Positions 12,245 to 24,149 of a DNA stretch of 64,000 nucleotides are shown here, piece after piece. Where the stretch lies: NCBI RefSeq assembly GCF_021462225.1, contig NC_061815.1, positions 46,535,986-46,599,985 on the forward strand, in the 5' to 3' direction. Position 1 is the stretch's first letter. Every line of letters begins with the position of its first letter. This DNA comes from Girardinichthys multiradiatus (Eukaryota > Chordata > Actinopteri > Cyprinodontiformes > Goodeidae). The notes below the pieces were generated by a model that was given only the letters and a program-made list of their open reading frames with translations, searched no databases and had not been told where the DNA came from. Position numbers and translations under genes: made by a program.

Positions 12245-13821
12245 TTTTTGCTTTTTCACCTAAACAAGCTGGCACCGGTTTAATCGAATACTTTTGAACA
12301 TCTGCGTGCCCCACTAAGAGCATAAATCACTAAGTTGGGATGCTCATTTAAACTCAAACACCTAAAGAACATCAAGTGTGTGAGTACAGACTAGCTCCAT
12401 ATGGCAGAATACACATTGTGGCGAAAGAGGCTCTTTAAAGTCATTGGCTCTTCACTAATTGACAGAGCCACTTCTGGTTTGACACTTTGTTTTCCACGGA
12501 GGATCCCTAAAGAAAAGGTTTATATTATACAAGTTCACAGCTGTGGACATCGAATAACATTGTAATTGTTAATTTCAAAGCTTCAGACCTTCTGCTCTTT
12601 CAGTTAATTTTCATTTCAACCATTTCATATTTGTTGGTTCACAGATGAGATGCACATTCTTAAATGGGATGACTTTTGCCAAGGACTCTAATCCTGCAGA
12701 CTATGACATGCTGGTGGGCATATAGAGGCAGCAGAGAAGCCATAATCTATTAGCTCTGATTTGAAACACATTCAAATGACATCATAATTGTACTTTGAGA
12801 TGTTTCCAAAATCTAACTTCTTGGAGAGTAATGATCTATTTCTGTGAATTCACTGTTAATGACATGCTTTAGGCTTCTCACTCAAAGACTTGGGTTAGTG
12901 AGAGATCTAAATAATAAACTATGCCAATAGTCAAAGGACTGTCTAAGATATTAACCAGAAAGGAGAGAGATGAAAAGAGCTACATTTGGTGGTTGAGGCT
13001 CATATGATGATCTGAGGATCAATTCAACTGTAAGAATCCTTGAGGTCAAAGCTCTCTTTACAGGCACAACACTGGATTGTTTTTTCTGTAAAATGTATCC
13101 AAGCACTTTGTTGTTTAGCCGAACCTGAGCATTCATTGTTCTGAGGTCTCTTTAACTGAGGCTGTCACCAGCAGGCAGAGCCCCATCCATCTCTGACAGG
13201 TTGTTGCTAAACTGGCATAAATATCTGCCCCTCACAATGTGCCAATTATTTCTCCAGTGTCAGAAGATCTGCACAGCTCAAAGCAAGGATTTGTTGCTTT
13301 AGTCTTTTCACTTTCTGCACCATTTCATGCCTCATACCAGAGATTTGGAGTACTTCATCATAAATAGTGTCTTCAACTGTTACATTTTGCATTTATTAGA
13401 TCAAGCAAAACTTCTCAACCCAAAAAAGAACTTTTCATGCTGCAGTGTGACTCTTTCATACTTCATCATACTAGTTTTAACTGAATGTGTTTTCTTCTTG
13501 AAGGATTTTCAGTCATTTCCTATTATTTCAAAGTTTTACTAAATCTGTTGTGTTGTGTTTTGTGCAAAACAGAAAGTAAAATATTTCCATAAACATGAGC
13601 AGTGGTAGAGCACTTATCAAAATGCCTGAAGACAGTTTTTCACCTTAGTCAAGCCTGTACAGGTTTATTAATCAATGTATGACCTTTAAATGCTCCAGCA
13701 GGAATGAGGAGTAATTAACCTCTAGTGAACTAGAAAATAAGGACTCTCTGGAACAATAAAAGAGCTCCACTCTGTGTGGCAACATTATTTAATCTTTTGC
13801 TAAAACACAGGTGTTGGAAGC
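12245..13821. other. Non-coding, no feature recognised
   Basis: Between the truncated Tc1 element and the gypsy-like block there is no supportable gene. The frame at 13327-13542 shows no family resemblance. I compared the stretch by eye with 16850-17800, looking for a 5' LTR partner, and saw no extended similarity. Confidence 0.45.
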
Positions 13822-13846
13822 ACCTTTCCAACACCTCGTTAAGCCA
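13822..13846 (+). repeat. 25-bp direct repeat, left copy
   Basis: The 25 bases beginning 'acctttccaacacctc' recur at 17808-17832 with one difference. The first ten or so bases are also preceded by their own inverse, 'ggtgttggaa', at about 13810-13819, so the left copy forms a small hairpin. The pair brackets the tandem-repeat and integrase block. It may be the residue of LTR ends or of an insertion target. Confidence 0.6.
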
Positions 13847-13964
13847 TTAAGTTACCAATTGCTTCAAAAACTTCCATAATTAGTGGCAAGCTAACCAGGA
13901 GGTCTTGGAAAGGTATTAGTATACAAGATATTGAACATTCAAGCTCACCAATATCCATCTAATT

Positions 13965-14255
13965 ATGAAAGTTTTTGAAGCACTTGGTATTAAAATACCA
14001 AATGCTGTTTTGGTAACAAAATCCATGTTTGCAGAGGACTTGTCAGGTCTCCAGAGAGCTGCTGCAGCTCTGTCCACGTCATGTCTCCAGAATGGTGCTG
14101 CGGCAGTCCAGCCCACATCATGTCTCCAGAGTCCTGCTGCTGCTGCAGAACAGGCAATGCCAGGTCTCCAGGGTGCTGCTGCTGCAGAGCAATCCACACC
14201 TGGTCTACAGAGTGCTTCTGCTACAGCTGCTGTTGAGCAGTCTACACCTTGCTGC
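13965..14255 (+). repeat. Coding tandem repeat array 1 (LQGAAAAEQSTPG type)
   Basis: In the frame beginning at 13965 the sequence repeats a unit of about 14 residues of the form GLQ-x-AAAAEQSTP. About five degenerate copies run from 14046 to 14255 (for example PGLQGAAAAEQSTPGLQ). The DNA is CTG/CAG-rich. This frame closes at 14315, and the following arrays are open in the neighbouring frame. Such arrays occur in fish retroelement-derived open frames; I cannot assign a function. Confidence 0.7.
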
Positions 14256-15228
14256 AGAGTTTCCAGGGGTGTCCGAGGACGGACCGCCTCTATTACCTGT
14301 TCCAGAGGGGTCTGAGGACGGACCGCCTCTATTACCTGTTCCAGAGTGGTCTGAGGACGGACCGCCTCTATTTCCAGTTTCAGAGGGGTCTGAGGACGGA
14401 CCGCCTCTATTTCCAGTTTCAGAGGGGTCTGAGGGTGGACTACCTCTGATTCTGGCTCCTGGACTGTGTGACTGTGTTCCAGGGTCCACTGACTGTGTTC
14501 CAAGCCGAATTGACCCACAGCCTGACTTACAGCCCAAGCCTTCCTCAACCTCCTCCACATGTCGCAGAGGACATCATAAGAGGGACGCCTCGGCTCAAGT
14601 CATCGGGGGTCCGTGCGACGCCTCAGCTGCTGCTCAGGTCGCTGAGGGTGCGGGCGACGCCTCAGCTCCTGCTCATGTCACTGAGGGTCCGGGCGACGCC
14701 TCAGGTCCTGCTTACATCGCTGAGGGTCCGGGCGACGCCTCAGCTCCTACTCACGTCACTGAGGGTCTTGGCGACGCCTCAGCTTCTGCTCCTAGTCTGC
14801 AGGCCTTCCAGGGGTTTAGTGAAGAACTGGTCCTCGTTCTGGCTTCTGAACCCAGAGATGAGGGGTTCGAGGAGGAAGCGCCACCGGATCCTGTCTCTGA
14901 GGGGTTCAAGGAGCAGCTTGTCCTCGTTCTGGCCTCTGAACCCAGAGACGAGGGGTTCAAGGAGGGGGCGCCGCCGGATCCTGTCTCTGAGGGGTTCAAG
15001 GTGCAGCTTGTCCTTGTTCTGGCCTCCGAGGGTCACAACTGGGGGTCACCACTCTGGTGGAGAAACTTGTTACAGCTCCCGTCCTGGGGTTTGCAGACCC
15101 GTCCAAACCTTACATACTTACGAACTTTAAATCTGGTTCACACCAGATTTTATTGGCCTAAGATGGCTATCGACATTGAGGACAAGATAGACATGTGGCC
15201 GCTGTGTTTGATGGAAAGCTCTTCCTGA
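14029..15228 (+). CDS. Repeat-rich open frame ending in integrase zinc-finger remnant
   Basis: A 399-codon open frame built of tandem arrays, with no intact domain except at its end. Residues about 79-145 hold a 13-residue unit of the form SEDGPPLLPVPEG in about five copies. Residues about 190-255 hold another 13-residue unit, GDASAPAHVTEGP, in about five copies. Residues about 260-345 hold a 30-residue unit containing LVLVLASEPRDEGF and APPDPVSEG, in two and a half copies. The last 35 residues, with TLNLVHTRFYWPKMAIDIEDK, look like the HHCC zinc-binding N-terminus of a gypsy-type integrase. The frame is therefore a retroelement-derived chimera or a chance read-through. The gag, protease, reverse transcriptase and RNase H expected in a full element are missing. 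Conserved phase across three arrays suggests it was once translated, but this is not proof of a gene. Confidence 0.5.
   Translation: MQRTCQVSRELLQLCPRHVSRMVLRQSSPHHVSRVLLLLQNRQCQVSRVLLLQSNPHLVYRVLLLQLLLSSLHLAAEFPGVSEDGPPLLPVPEGSEDGPPLLPVPEWSEDGPPLFPVSEGSEDGPPLFPVSEGSEGGLPLILAPGLCDCVPGSTDCVPSRIDPQPDLQPKPSSTSSTCRRGHHKRDASAQVIGGPCDASAAAQVAEGAGDASAPAHVTEGPGDASGPAYIAEGPGDASAPTHVTEGLGDASASAPSLQAFQGFSEELVLVLASEPRDEGFEEEAPPDPVSEGFKEQLVLVLASEPRDEGFKEGAPPDPVSEGFKVQLVLVLASEGHNWGSPLWWRNLLQLPSWGLQTRPNLTYLRTLNLVHTRFYWPKMAIDIEDKIDMWPLCLMESSS
14268..14460 (+). repeat. Tandem array 2, 39-bp unit
   Basis: About five copies of a 39-bp unit encode SEDGPPLLPVPEG and close variants (the third and fourth read SEDGPPLFPVSEG). 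The last copy is degenerate. Copies differ at only a few bases, so expansion is recent relative to the surrounding relics. Confidence 0.85.
14595..14790 (+). repeat. Tandem array 3, 39-bp unit
   Basis: About five copies of a second 39-bp unit encode GDASAPAHVTEGP and variants. The unit length and the closing 'EGP/EGS' are the same as in array 2, so the two arrays may share an ancestor. Confidence 0.8.
14815..15040 (+). repeat. Tandem array 4, 90-bp unit
   Basis: Two full and one partial copy of a 90-bp unit encode a 30-residue motif with LVLVLASEPRDEGF and PPDPVSEG. The full copies differ by a few substitutions, mostly at the DNA level. Confidence 0.85.
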
Positions 15229-16760
15229 ATGAGCTTCTCCACTGATCAACTTCAGAACATTGCAACCTCTAGAATTAATCTGCATGGATTTCCTGAGCCT
15301 GGAACCTGACACGAGCAACACCCGTGACATCGTTGTATTGACTAATCACTTCACCGAGTCTGCCGTAGCCATTCCAACGCCAAATCAAAAAGCAAGGACT
15401 GTGGCGAAATGCTTATGGGATAATTTCATTGTTTATTATGGAATTCCTGAATGCTTAGATACAGACAAAGGTCAAGATTTTGAGTCAAAACTGATTAGGG
15501 AGTTGTGTGAGGTTTCTGGAATTCAAAAGTGTCGGACAACGCCGAATCATCCAAGAGGAAATCCAGTGGAGCGCTTCAATTGGACTTTATTGGGCATGTT
15601 GGGCACTTTGGAAGATAAGCAAAAATCCAAATGGAAAGACTTTGTGAAACCATTAGTTCATTTGTACAACTGCACAAGAAATGGGGTAGGTTTTACCCCG
15701 TATGAGCTGATGTTTGGTAGAACACCACATCTTCCAGTGGATTTAGCTTTTAACCTACCCCTGCATGAACCTCAACATAAGACTCATTCTCAGTATGTGC
15801 AAAGACTTAAGACACGTCTGGAAGGGAGTTTCAAGATTGCTTCAAAGAATGCTCTGAAAACAGTGGAACAGAACAAAACACGATTTGATAAGAGTTATTC
15901 CATCAGTGTTGGAAGTAGGAGACAGAGTATTTGTGAAAAATGTGCGTCTCAGAGGAAAGCGCAAGCTCTCAGATAAATGGGAGCAGGATATATATGTTGT
16001 GGTCAAAAAGGCTGGTGAACTTCCAGTTTACACGGTGAAGCCAGAGAACAGAAATAAACCATTACGTATACTACATAGAGATCTCCTCATTCCATGTGGG
16101 TTTCTACCAGCAGCTGAGAATGTTCTGTTGCCAGAGTCTGTCCATAATTTTAAGCCTCAAACTCGTCAGCAAAGATGGGATTTTGATCATTTCGAGGACT
16201 TACCTGCTGATAATGAGAATAGTAAGGATGTGGAGCCATTTCTTTTCAATCCATCTGCAACACGATTCACGGTGGAAAGACGACACAGAAACCCAAGTTC
16301 AATTGTTCCCAATGATGCTGTTGCCCATAATCCTTCCATACCATCTCCTGTCAGCCGTACGGCCTCAGTAAAAAATAAAATCTGTGTTGGATTCCAGCAG
16401 TGAACAATCTGAGTCGGAGAGACTTTTTAATAAGGACAGTGAAGTTGTGGACAAAGAAGCAGTGGCAGAGCATATAGCAGCGAGTTTATCAGAAACCGCA
16501 CTTGAAATTCTTCTTGGGAACAGTCTACCTGACCAATCTCCTGAACCTGAAAACCTGTTGAATGAGGGTTTTCCTGATGAATCCAGACAGTTGTCTGCTA
16601 AGTCTTCAGTTGATAACTTAGTTGACAATGATTTGACTGTCAGACGTTCAACACGACAAAGGGCACCACCTGAGTGACTACAATATCCAGTATTGGGTAA
16701 TCCTGTAATCTCTGTAGTTTGAGCTGTCCTCCACAGTTTGTCCAATGCTTTGAGTGTACC
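15113..16760 (+). pseudogene. Ty3/gypsy-type integrase and pol tail, broken
   Basis: After the zinc-finger remnant (about 15113-15210), the integrase core reads from about 15260 in a second frame. The first catalytic Asp is in LICMDFLSLEPDTSN, the second in CLDTDKGQDFES, and the Glu is in HPRGNPVERFNWTLL; I count 34 residues between the second Asp and the Glu. A C-terminal segment with TPYELMFGRTPHLPVDLAF follows. The frame then shifts near 15900 to one carrying GDRVFVKNVRLRGKRKLSDKWE and YTVKPENRNKPLRILHRDLL, a chromodomain-like/SH3-like tail. After a stop at 16401 a final piece ends RRSTRQRAPPE, the usual end of this fish gypsy group. At least two frameshifts and several stops make it a pseudogene. 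Reverse transcriptase and RNase H are absent. Confidence 0.85.
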
Positions 16761-17807
16761 ACCTGTAGTTGACACAGTGTCACCAGTTCATGTTATTTAG
16801 CGGTATGAAATGCAGTGAGGACGTGCATAGTTTTAACAGGGGAAGGGTGTAACAAAGGTTAAAAACTGTATTTTCCCACTCTCCCGGTTACTTGAACACA
16901 CCTTAGTCAAGTGACAGCAAAGAAGGTATGTTTACAAGCTGCTGTGACTTCTCGCTAATTAGGAGTGCGAGGGGGAGATGTTGCTGGAGTAGCTCTGTTT
17001 GGTCCTTCTCAAACGACTGCTTATTTGACTAAAGTTGCATAGCAAATGCACTTTTAAGTTAAACGCATGAGACAGTTTGGGGTGGTGACTACCGGTGTTT
17101 TTGGCGGCCGTCTGGCATCATGAAATTCTGGGATTTGGCATGGAATTGGCCTGGTGCCACCCAGTTGGGCAAATTGATGGCGAGCTACCAAACCCGGAAC
17201 GAAAGAAACCTTCACCAGACTTTAGCTTTGGGCCCTGCGGGTCTGGTAGGAGGCTGTTGAGCCCTGTTTTTTTTTTTTTCCTCCCCTTCATTTTCACTCA
17301 AACATACTCCCCTCATCTTCAATTTATGAACTATAACCCTCTTCCTGGATTGTTGTCATATGGACATTCCGTTTATGGACTACTACCATCTTCCTGGATT
17401 TTTCTTATCTGGATATTCAGTTTATGAACTATAACCATTTCCCTGGATTGTTCTTGTTATATGAACACTTGATTTCTTGATCATTATATGCAATGGTTCC
17501 TTTCTTTTTGGCCATTCAGTCGTGAATGAAAAAAATTTTGCTTTTGAGTGTAGGATGTGAATCATCTTCCAATTAGATATCTTTATGAAAGTTTCTCGTT
17601 TATTCTTTTGGGAGAGGGCGGTTATTTCTTTTGAATTAGTAAGGTAATCTGCTAAATCAGCTGGTGCACTTTTCCGTGAATCAACCAAATGTATCTGCAG
17701 ATTATAAATACTGGGGTTATTGGGTTTGTTTGTTTTCTTTTTTCTTCAAAATCTCTTAATATATGGTACTAACATCAAATCAAAATTTTGTCTGGGTGTC
17801 ATCATTT
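16761..17807 (+). other. Possible remnant of a 3' LTR/untranslated end
   Basis: Directly after the pol tail comes a non-coding block that includes TGTAACAAAGG at about 16849 (a TG start typical of LTRs). A run of imperfect direct repeats at 17320-17460 follows, with a unit of about 40-60 bp containing 'tttatggactac' or 'tttatgaactata' and 'cctggatt'. No matching 5' copy was found in the window, so the LTR assignment is only an inference from position. Confidence 0.4.
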
Positions 17808-17832
17808 ACCTTTCCAACACCTCATTAAGCCA
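17808..17832 (+). repeat. 25-bp direct repeat, right copy
   Basis: Matches 13822-13846 at 24 of 25 positions. It lies just beyond the presumed 3' end of the gypsy-like block. Confidence 0.6.
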
Positions 17833-20800
17833 AACCTTATCTTCTGATAGCTCAAACTTTATTATAGCTATACCCATCTGCTATCAATACAAATATTAAC
17901 ATATATATGTTACAGCTGGTATTGGGTTGATTTTAAAAACTAATCAAAATGACTTGTCTTCACCTATTTGGAGTTTTTTAATGTTTGAGGAAGTGGTGAA
18001 ATGCATAGCGTCAAACAGTATTTTACAAAAAAATAACGTTTGATTTGGTGTATCTCTTTGAATTTCTTTCATCAATCTAAATTATGGGTTTAGGATCATT
18101 ATTTTCAGAGCATTGGGAAGATGCATAATTTATCAGTTATTTACTGCTGAACTCTTCCCAAGTGAAAAAATTGTCTGTGAGCATCTGTCACTGTTGCCCC
18201 TTTTTCACAACTCTTCAGACTAGAATTTAGAATCTTTCCTGATGTCTTTTGTTTTCCTAGAGGACCAACATGGCAAGGGGTATTAAAGTCAACCTGCCAC
18301 TGTTATACCTCTGAGCTACCAAGCAAAGTCGTTACAGAGCCTTATAGCTGTTAGTTCATGAACAGGTTAGTCAGTTTTGTTGATGGAGGGTGTGATGTAG
18401 CATTGATGGTCTGGTGAATCAACTAATTAGGGTTTTAATGTAAAAAAACACACTGGTGCGTGACGCATGTCATTCCTTGCCATTATCACAGACTGAACCA
18501 AGACAGAGCAGAAAACTGGATGTGTACTGTAGTTTCTTTAGTAAAGGTCACAGTTCCACTAAGCAACCAGTAGAGTTGTCACTATAATAACATTTCAATC
18601 TCCATACAGATACCAAGCAAAAATGCAGAATAAACATTACCATTTACATAACTGCCTGAAAAAAAACTTTTGCCTGCTTCAGAAGACCAGAAAAATATTT
18701 AACAGTATGGCAATAATTTTGTTGCCTTAAGTAGTGCACAAACAATAGGTAGCAGGCAAACCAGCCACCATATAGACAATGTTGTTCCAGTTCAACCTTG
18801 ACAAGAACTAGTTCTAACCCAAATAAACTAAAGAAACCAAATTTGAAAGCACCATGAGGTTGGTATTCCTCCTTGATAAAAGCCCGGTGTGTCTCTGTGG
18901 CGTTTGGTTTTCAAACATAGCCGTTTCCCGATGGACCTTCCATACAAACTGTGTCAATTTGTATCCATAATGGGCTATCAGGTACCACTGATTTGTTTTA
19001 TTGTTTAGAATCAGATATATCACAAACACTGTTTTTGCATTTGTCTTTTAATCACAGATCCACTCTATGTATCCTATGATTCCATGAAGCCAGCTTCATT
19101 TGTAAGAGCTCACATGTGCGCAGGGCATGGCTGGCTCCACTGCTGATATATGATTGGCCAGAATCAGTTTAAACAGGGACCTTCTTTTTAGCTATATGAA
19201 TAAACTGTTTTCTGGAAGACTAGTGTCTTATATTTAAACAATAAATCACTAAGTTTGAGAAAGCTTGAGATGCTCAGGGTGGCACAACTTTATTGAAAAA
19301 TACCAGTTTTACATTGTCACAATATTTACAAAGAAATTTAAATTCAAACTGTAAAACATGATTGAATTAATTTTATTTAATTTTAACAGAAAATCCAGAA
19401 TTACACTGCCGCTAAATGAATAACATTGATTATTATAGTTACAATAGTGCAACATTGCCTAAATTTCATAGTTCAATAAATAAACATGTTTATGATGCAC
19501 AACATTACACCTTTTCATTGTTCTGCACTTTATAGAGTAACACTGGCAGTCTTAGAAGCTTTTGTTTGCCGGTTAATTAGTAGGGCTCTCTGCAGTCGGC
19601 TGCTTGGCATGCTACTAAACGTACTTCTAAAAATGGTGTTACCTAAAGTAATGGTTGCCATTCTCTTATTTTAAACACCATAAATGTCAGTGTATTTTTT
19701 GCAACTGGAGCTAATTTACCTTTGTCGTATTGTAGCTTTTGTCGGAGCACTGTAATACATATGCTCCATACTACCGGAGAAAACTCTGCTCACAGAGGCA
19801 CTTCTCTGGCATCATATTAAAATACACAGAAAGAACATGAAATAATCTTAGGTTTTGGTTTGAGAGTACCATTTAAAAACCTCGTTATACATTGGATGCA
19901 CAAAACTGATGCATAGTGAGCGCTGACCTGCATGTGATTAATTTGAGTTATGTGGCTGACACACTATAAGGCCTAATTACTCATGTTAATTAGTTTATGA
20001 GTCTTATAAATCAAACATACTTGTGTTGGCCCAGTTTGCTAAATAAATCTCTATATCCTTTTAAAGAAATGAAACACTTGTTCTTGTTTTGATCATCCTC
20101 TACATCTTTTTTAATTGGCTAGAAAAGTATTTTGATAACAGTACTGATACCAAACAGATGAGGGAAACAAAATGTTTGGAGCTCCATAATCCAAAACAGT
20201 TTACAGACTTTGTTTTACTACAGGAATGAGACTATGTTGTCTTTTAGTCAAACACAATCTGCTTATCAAAGACGTCACATTCTGTCAGAAGTGACAATAA
20301 ATTAAAGACATGTGCTGGGTTTAAAACATCATGAATATCATTTGGCCCAAAGCATAATTTCATTTTGTGTCTCCAGTTTAGCCCACCAGCTATCACAGCA
20401 CCTCTGAGCTCACTTTATATTGTCCATGCTTGAGCATGTTTGCATTCTGCACTGAGCCAAAAAGGAAAAAATTGCTTTATCCCAAATCTTGGGATAAATG
20501 TTCATTTTTTTCAGTATTTGTTTCCACACTGATTCTTTGAAGGTTTCGATAATATTCAGAAGAAAACAGAATGCCTAATTGTGCTTGAATACCATATAGT
20601 CCTTAATCTTTCCTCTTTAAGTAAATAGTGTATTTGAGCAATATTTTGCTCTTGTTATGTTTCTCTCAGCTGTTGGCACCAATTTTCTCATTCTCTCTTT
20701 ATTTCTACAACTAAGCTTGAGAAAATAGTGTAGAATGTGAAGCCCACCAGCCACAAGGCATTTGGCATAAAAGAAATGCACAATCTCAAATTCTAGTATG

Positions 20801-21584
20801 TAAACAAATAAATAAATAAATCATTTGTAATTAAATTCAAACATGGCAGACGTTAGCTGTGATCCAGAATTAAAAACATATAACGGTTTGTTACTTTAAA
20901 GGAGTCTGAGATTTGAGTGCAGCACGTTTCTGCACATATACAATAAAACTGAATGTCACAAAACTCAGTAACATGTTCTGAGTTCTGTTTCAACCAGAGA
21001 TATTTCAGAAGCAGTTTGCAGCACACAATGTTGATAAAAGTCCTGTTTATTTGTTCTATTGTTTTTCTGTATTTACTATAGTGGATACCATAAATGAGAG
21101 GATGGTACACAATATGTTTAATGTGTACATTGAGTTGAAAATTTATGTTTCGTAGTATAACAAAATAATCCCATCCTAAGTCTCCTAAAATGCTCATCGG
21201 AACTTCTCAGATTCCTATAAAAATGTCAGACCCAACAGCAACTTTAAAATGTGTAATCTATACAAAATATAAAAATAACAATAACAACAAATTGTACTGG
21301 CCAGGAAACATAAAAACCAGCTGGGTTCATGCATTTTAAGTTTCACTTCAGTGCAGAAAGCAAATTGATTTATCCATGCATCCAAAAACTCCCAATTCAC
21401 ATGTTTCTTCAGATTGTGTGGACACCAGTTAGTGAGTTGATCCGATCTAAGATTTGGGATGTCTGGACTGCACCAGATGACTTTACGTCCTTTACTCGAT
21501 TAACTTATTTTGCCAAAAAATGTGCATAACGTGGTAATTCACACAGTGCATGATGACAAATATGTGGTTAGAGGAGGGCGGCTA
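17833..21584. other. Non-coding, no feature recognised
   Basis: Intron-like AT-rich sequence. The frames at 18814-19029, 19486-19674 and 20853-21529 have no recognisable similarity and no flanking splice sites that would fit the fstl5-like protein. Confidence 0.5.
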
Positions 21585-21775
21585 CGTCTTGGAAAGGATG
21601 CAAGTCCCTTTGTTTGAATTCTACACACCGTCACTCTGGGTCCCTAAGCAAGACCCTTAGTCCTAGAAGGCTCACTGGGTGCTGCTCAACAGCCCACTGC
21701 TCCTTAAGGGATGGGTTGAGGGTTGAGGTCAAATTAAATTGGAATAGACGTTGCAATGACAAATAAAGATGATCA
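21585..21775 (+). repeat. SINE-like retroposon 3' part
   Basis: Contains 'gggtccctaagcaagaccctta' followed by 'ctgctccttaagggatgggt' and closes with 'gcaatgacaaataaag', a combination typical of tRNA-derived fish SINEs. No clear 5' tRNA-like head or target duplication was found. Confidence 0.5.
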
Positions 21776-22382
21776 TTGTTATTGTAGTGTTCAACAGAAC
21801 CATTAAAAAATAAATTTGATTGTATAGATGTGTCTGTATTTGAAGGAACTGACTATGGTAAGTTCTCTGACTTACTTTCTTCTCTTGTTCTTCAGCAGTT
21901 GCGTCAGGCAAGCAGGCTTCTGAAAGGTGAAGTCATGAAGGCGTGGCCATGTATTTTGTTATGCTCACAGACATCCACAGAAACAAAGGCTATTACTCAC
22001 TGATTTATTTACAACCAATTTCAGTGTGAATTAAATATTTCTCCACAAGCAGCAGAAATTAATAAATTAGCTTGACATTAAAACTACATTAACATAAATT
22101 TAGATCTATAAAGTTTTGAGCTTAATGGGGAACTTGGTGTTCAGCTGGTGCATTTGTCAACATGCACTGTGTGAATTTAAGGTCTCCTGGTGTCCTTAAG
22201 CAGTCTCATACATTGATTAAATCTCAGACCAACTCTGAACCTTCTGTTCAGATTTATAGTAAAATAAAAAAAACATTAATTACACTTAGAACAGGTAAAT
22301 ATTTGTTTGCACCATTTGTGAACTAGTCAACGTGTGCCAAAGAAGACTATTAAATCAAACTGACGGCAGTTATTTAGAATTA

Positions 22383-22692
22383 TCCATCCATCCATTTTCT
22401 ATAAATGTGTAGTCCATGCAGGGTGGTTCCAATGTCTAGCAACAGTGAGTGACAGGGGGACAAATTGGACGGGTCAATCACAGGTCAACACAGAGACACA
22501 CAGGGCAGATGACTCAAACTCACAAGGGTAATTTAGAATCTCCAAATAACCCAAAATGCATGTGTTTGGATTGTGGGACGAAACCAGTGTACGGAGAGAA
22601 ACCTTGCATCTGTGGTTAGAACATGCACACTCCAGAATCTTTCTGCTGCCAGGCATCACCGTTACCTACTGCACTACCATGCAGCGCTGAAT
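22383..22692 (+). repeat. Teleost retroposon relic (ATCC-start type)
   Basis: Begins with 'tccatccatccattttct' and continues through 'gggacaaattggacgg', 'cacaggtcaacacagagac', 'ttggattgtgggacgaaacc' and 'agagaaaccttgcatc' to 'ctactgcactaccatgcagc'. This is the order of motifs in a very common teleost dispersed repeat that starts with (ATCC)n. It is diverged and has no coding capacity. Confidence 0.65.
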
Positions 22693-24149
22693 CGTAAAGA
22701 AAAGAGCCATCTTTATTCAACAAGCAGCTACAGCATAAGACAGAAGAGTCTTTGCTCCACACGTCTCTTCCCGTTGTTTCATATGTTCAGTATCTGTTGA
22801 ATTTGTTCCAGTAAAATTCATCACAGCAGGATTTTACTTATTCAGATAGGTTACTGTAAACTGAAATCAGCTGGAGGAAATCAGTTGAAACAATCTCTTC
22901 TGATCTTCTGAACCTTGGTTTTGCAGTATTAAGACTCCCCAGCTCAATGCCAAATCCTCCACAAAGCCTTGTCATTCAATGCCATCCACCATCCTGCCCA
23001 TTCCATATCCTCTCAGTAGACCAAATCAGTTCGCGCTAAAATAGAATCTCTTTCCATCAGCGTTGTTCTTCCTATCACAGCAGACTTTCATACGGTGTTG
23101 GACACACTATCAACAGCAAAAAGCACAAGCCAGACAGTGACGCAATCTACAGCATGAGCAGCCAGCTGTCTGTCGACTTAGTTTCATGCTGACTGCTTCA
23201 TGAAGTGAATATTATAACTCAAGTGGAACATTTTCATGCATATAAAGTTAAATTACAACACTTCTGCTCTTAAGTACATCTAGGATTCATTAATGAACAT
23301 CTGAAAAGTGTACAGTATTAGGCCACCTACAAGGCAGAGACTCCAAAGTCCTGTTGTCAAAATCAAATAAAACCTCTGCATGATGGCCGTTATTGCTAAT
23401 TAAATGTTTGCATTGATCAAACCAAAACAAACCAAATAAATTAAAGAAGAATAATGCTTGTTAAATTAACTTAGTTTTATTGCACTTATTACACATAAAT
23501 GATTATTTTTCTATATCCCTTATTGTATCATTAGGTTGTGATGAACCTCTGGATATTTTAGGCTCACTTAGTAACATGTCATCTTTAAAACCCACAGTCA
23601 AAAACTTGGATTTAGCTTCAGGGATTAAGCTTACTGATCACTTTCCTCTCTGAAGAGATGATACTGACTCAAATCCGTCACAAGCTCCCAGCCTTAATTT
23701 AGCAGCAGTCATAGCTGTTATTTCAGTAGTATCTTCACTCCACCTGAATTTTCTTTCTCTGAGGATGCGCGGAGTTAGATTTCATCACTAATGTATATAA
23801 CACTGAGCTGCCAAAAGCACAGGAGCACAGCTGTTGAATTTATCAGTCACTAAATTTTCAGATATTTAAAAATTTTATAGCTTCTTGATCTGTCAAAAGC
23901 GGGATCAAACGGCCATGCAGCCTAAGTACCTCAGGCACTGCCATAGTTTTTGTTGCTATTATCAAAGCACGTAGGAGGCCAACAACTAACAACACTGGCG
24001 TTGGGTTATAGTTTCCTCTTTTAATTTATGTGGCTGCCATTAAAACCAGGATTATAGATTTATTTCTTTTCTTTTCCAGGCAAACCATTATTAACTTGGC
24101 AAGAAAAGTGATTCTGACTTTTGATTTATTTTCCCTACAAAGTACATTT
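22693..24149. other. Non-coding, no feature recognised
   Basis: No supportable gene or named repeat. Presumed intron. Confidence 0.45.

Noticed and set aside
13916..15036. Minus-strand frames across the tandem arrays (13916-14560, 14205-14558, 14751-15036)
   Set aside because: Tandem repeats without stops are open in several frames. The plus frame alone continues into recognisable integrase sequence, so the minus frames are shadows.
16849..17832. Complete LTR pair for the gypsy-like element
   Set aside because: No 5' copy of the TGTAACAAAGG segment exists upstream; only the 25-bp motif is shared, so a true LTR pair is not supported.
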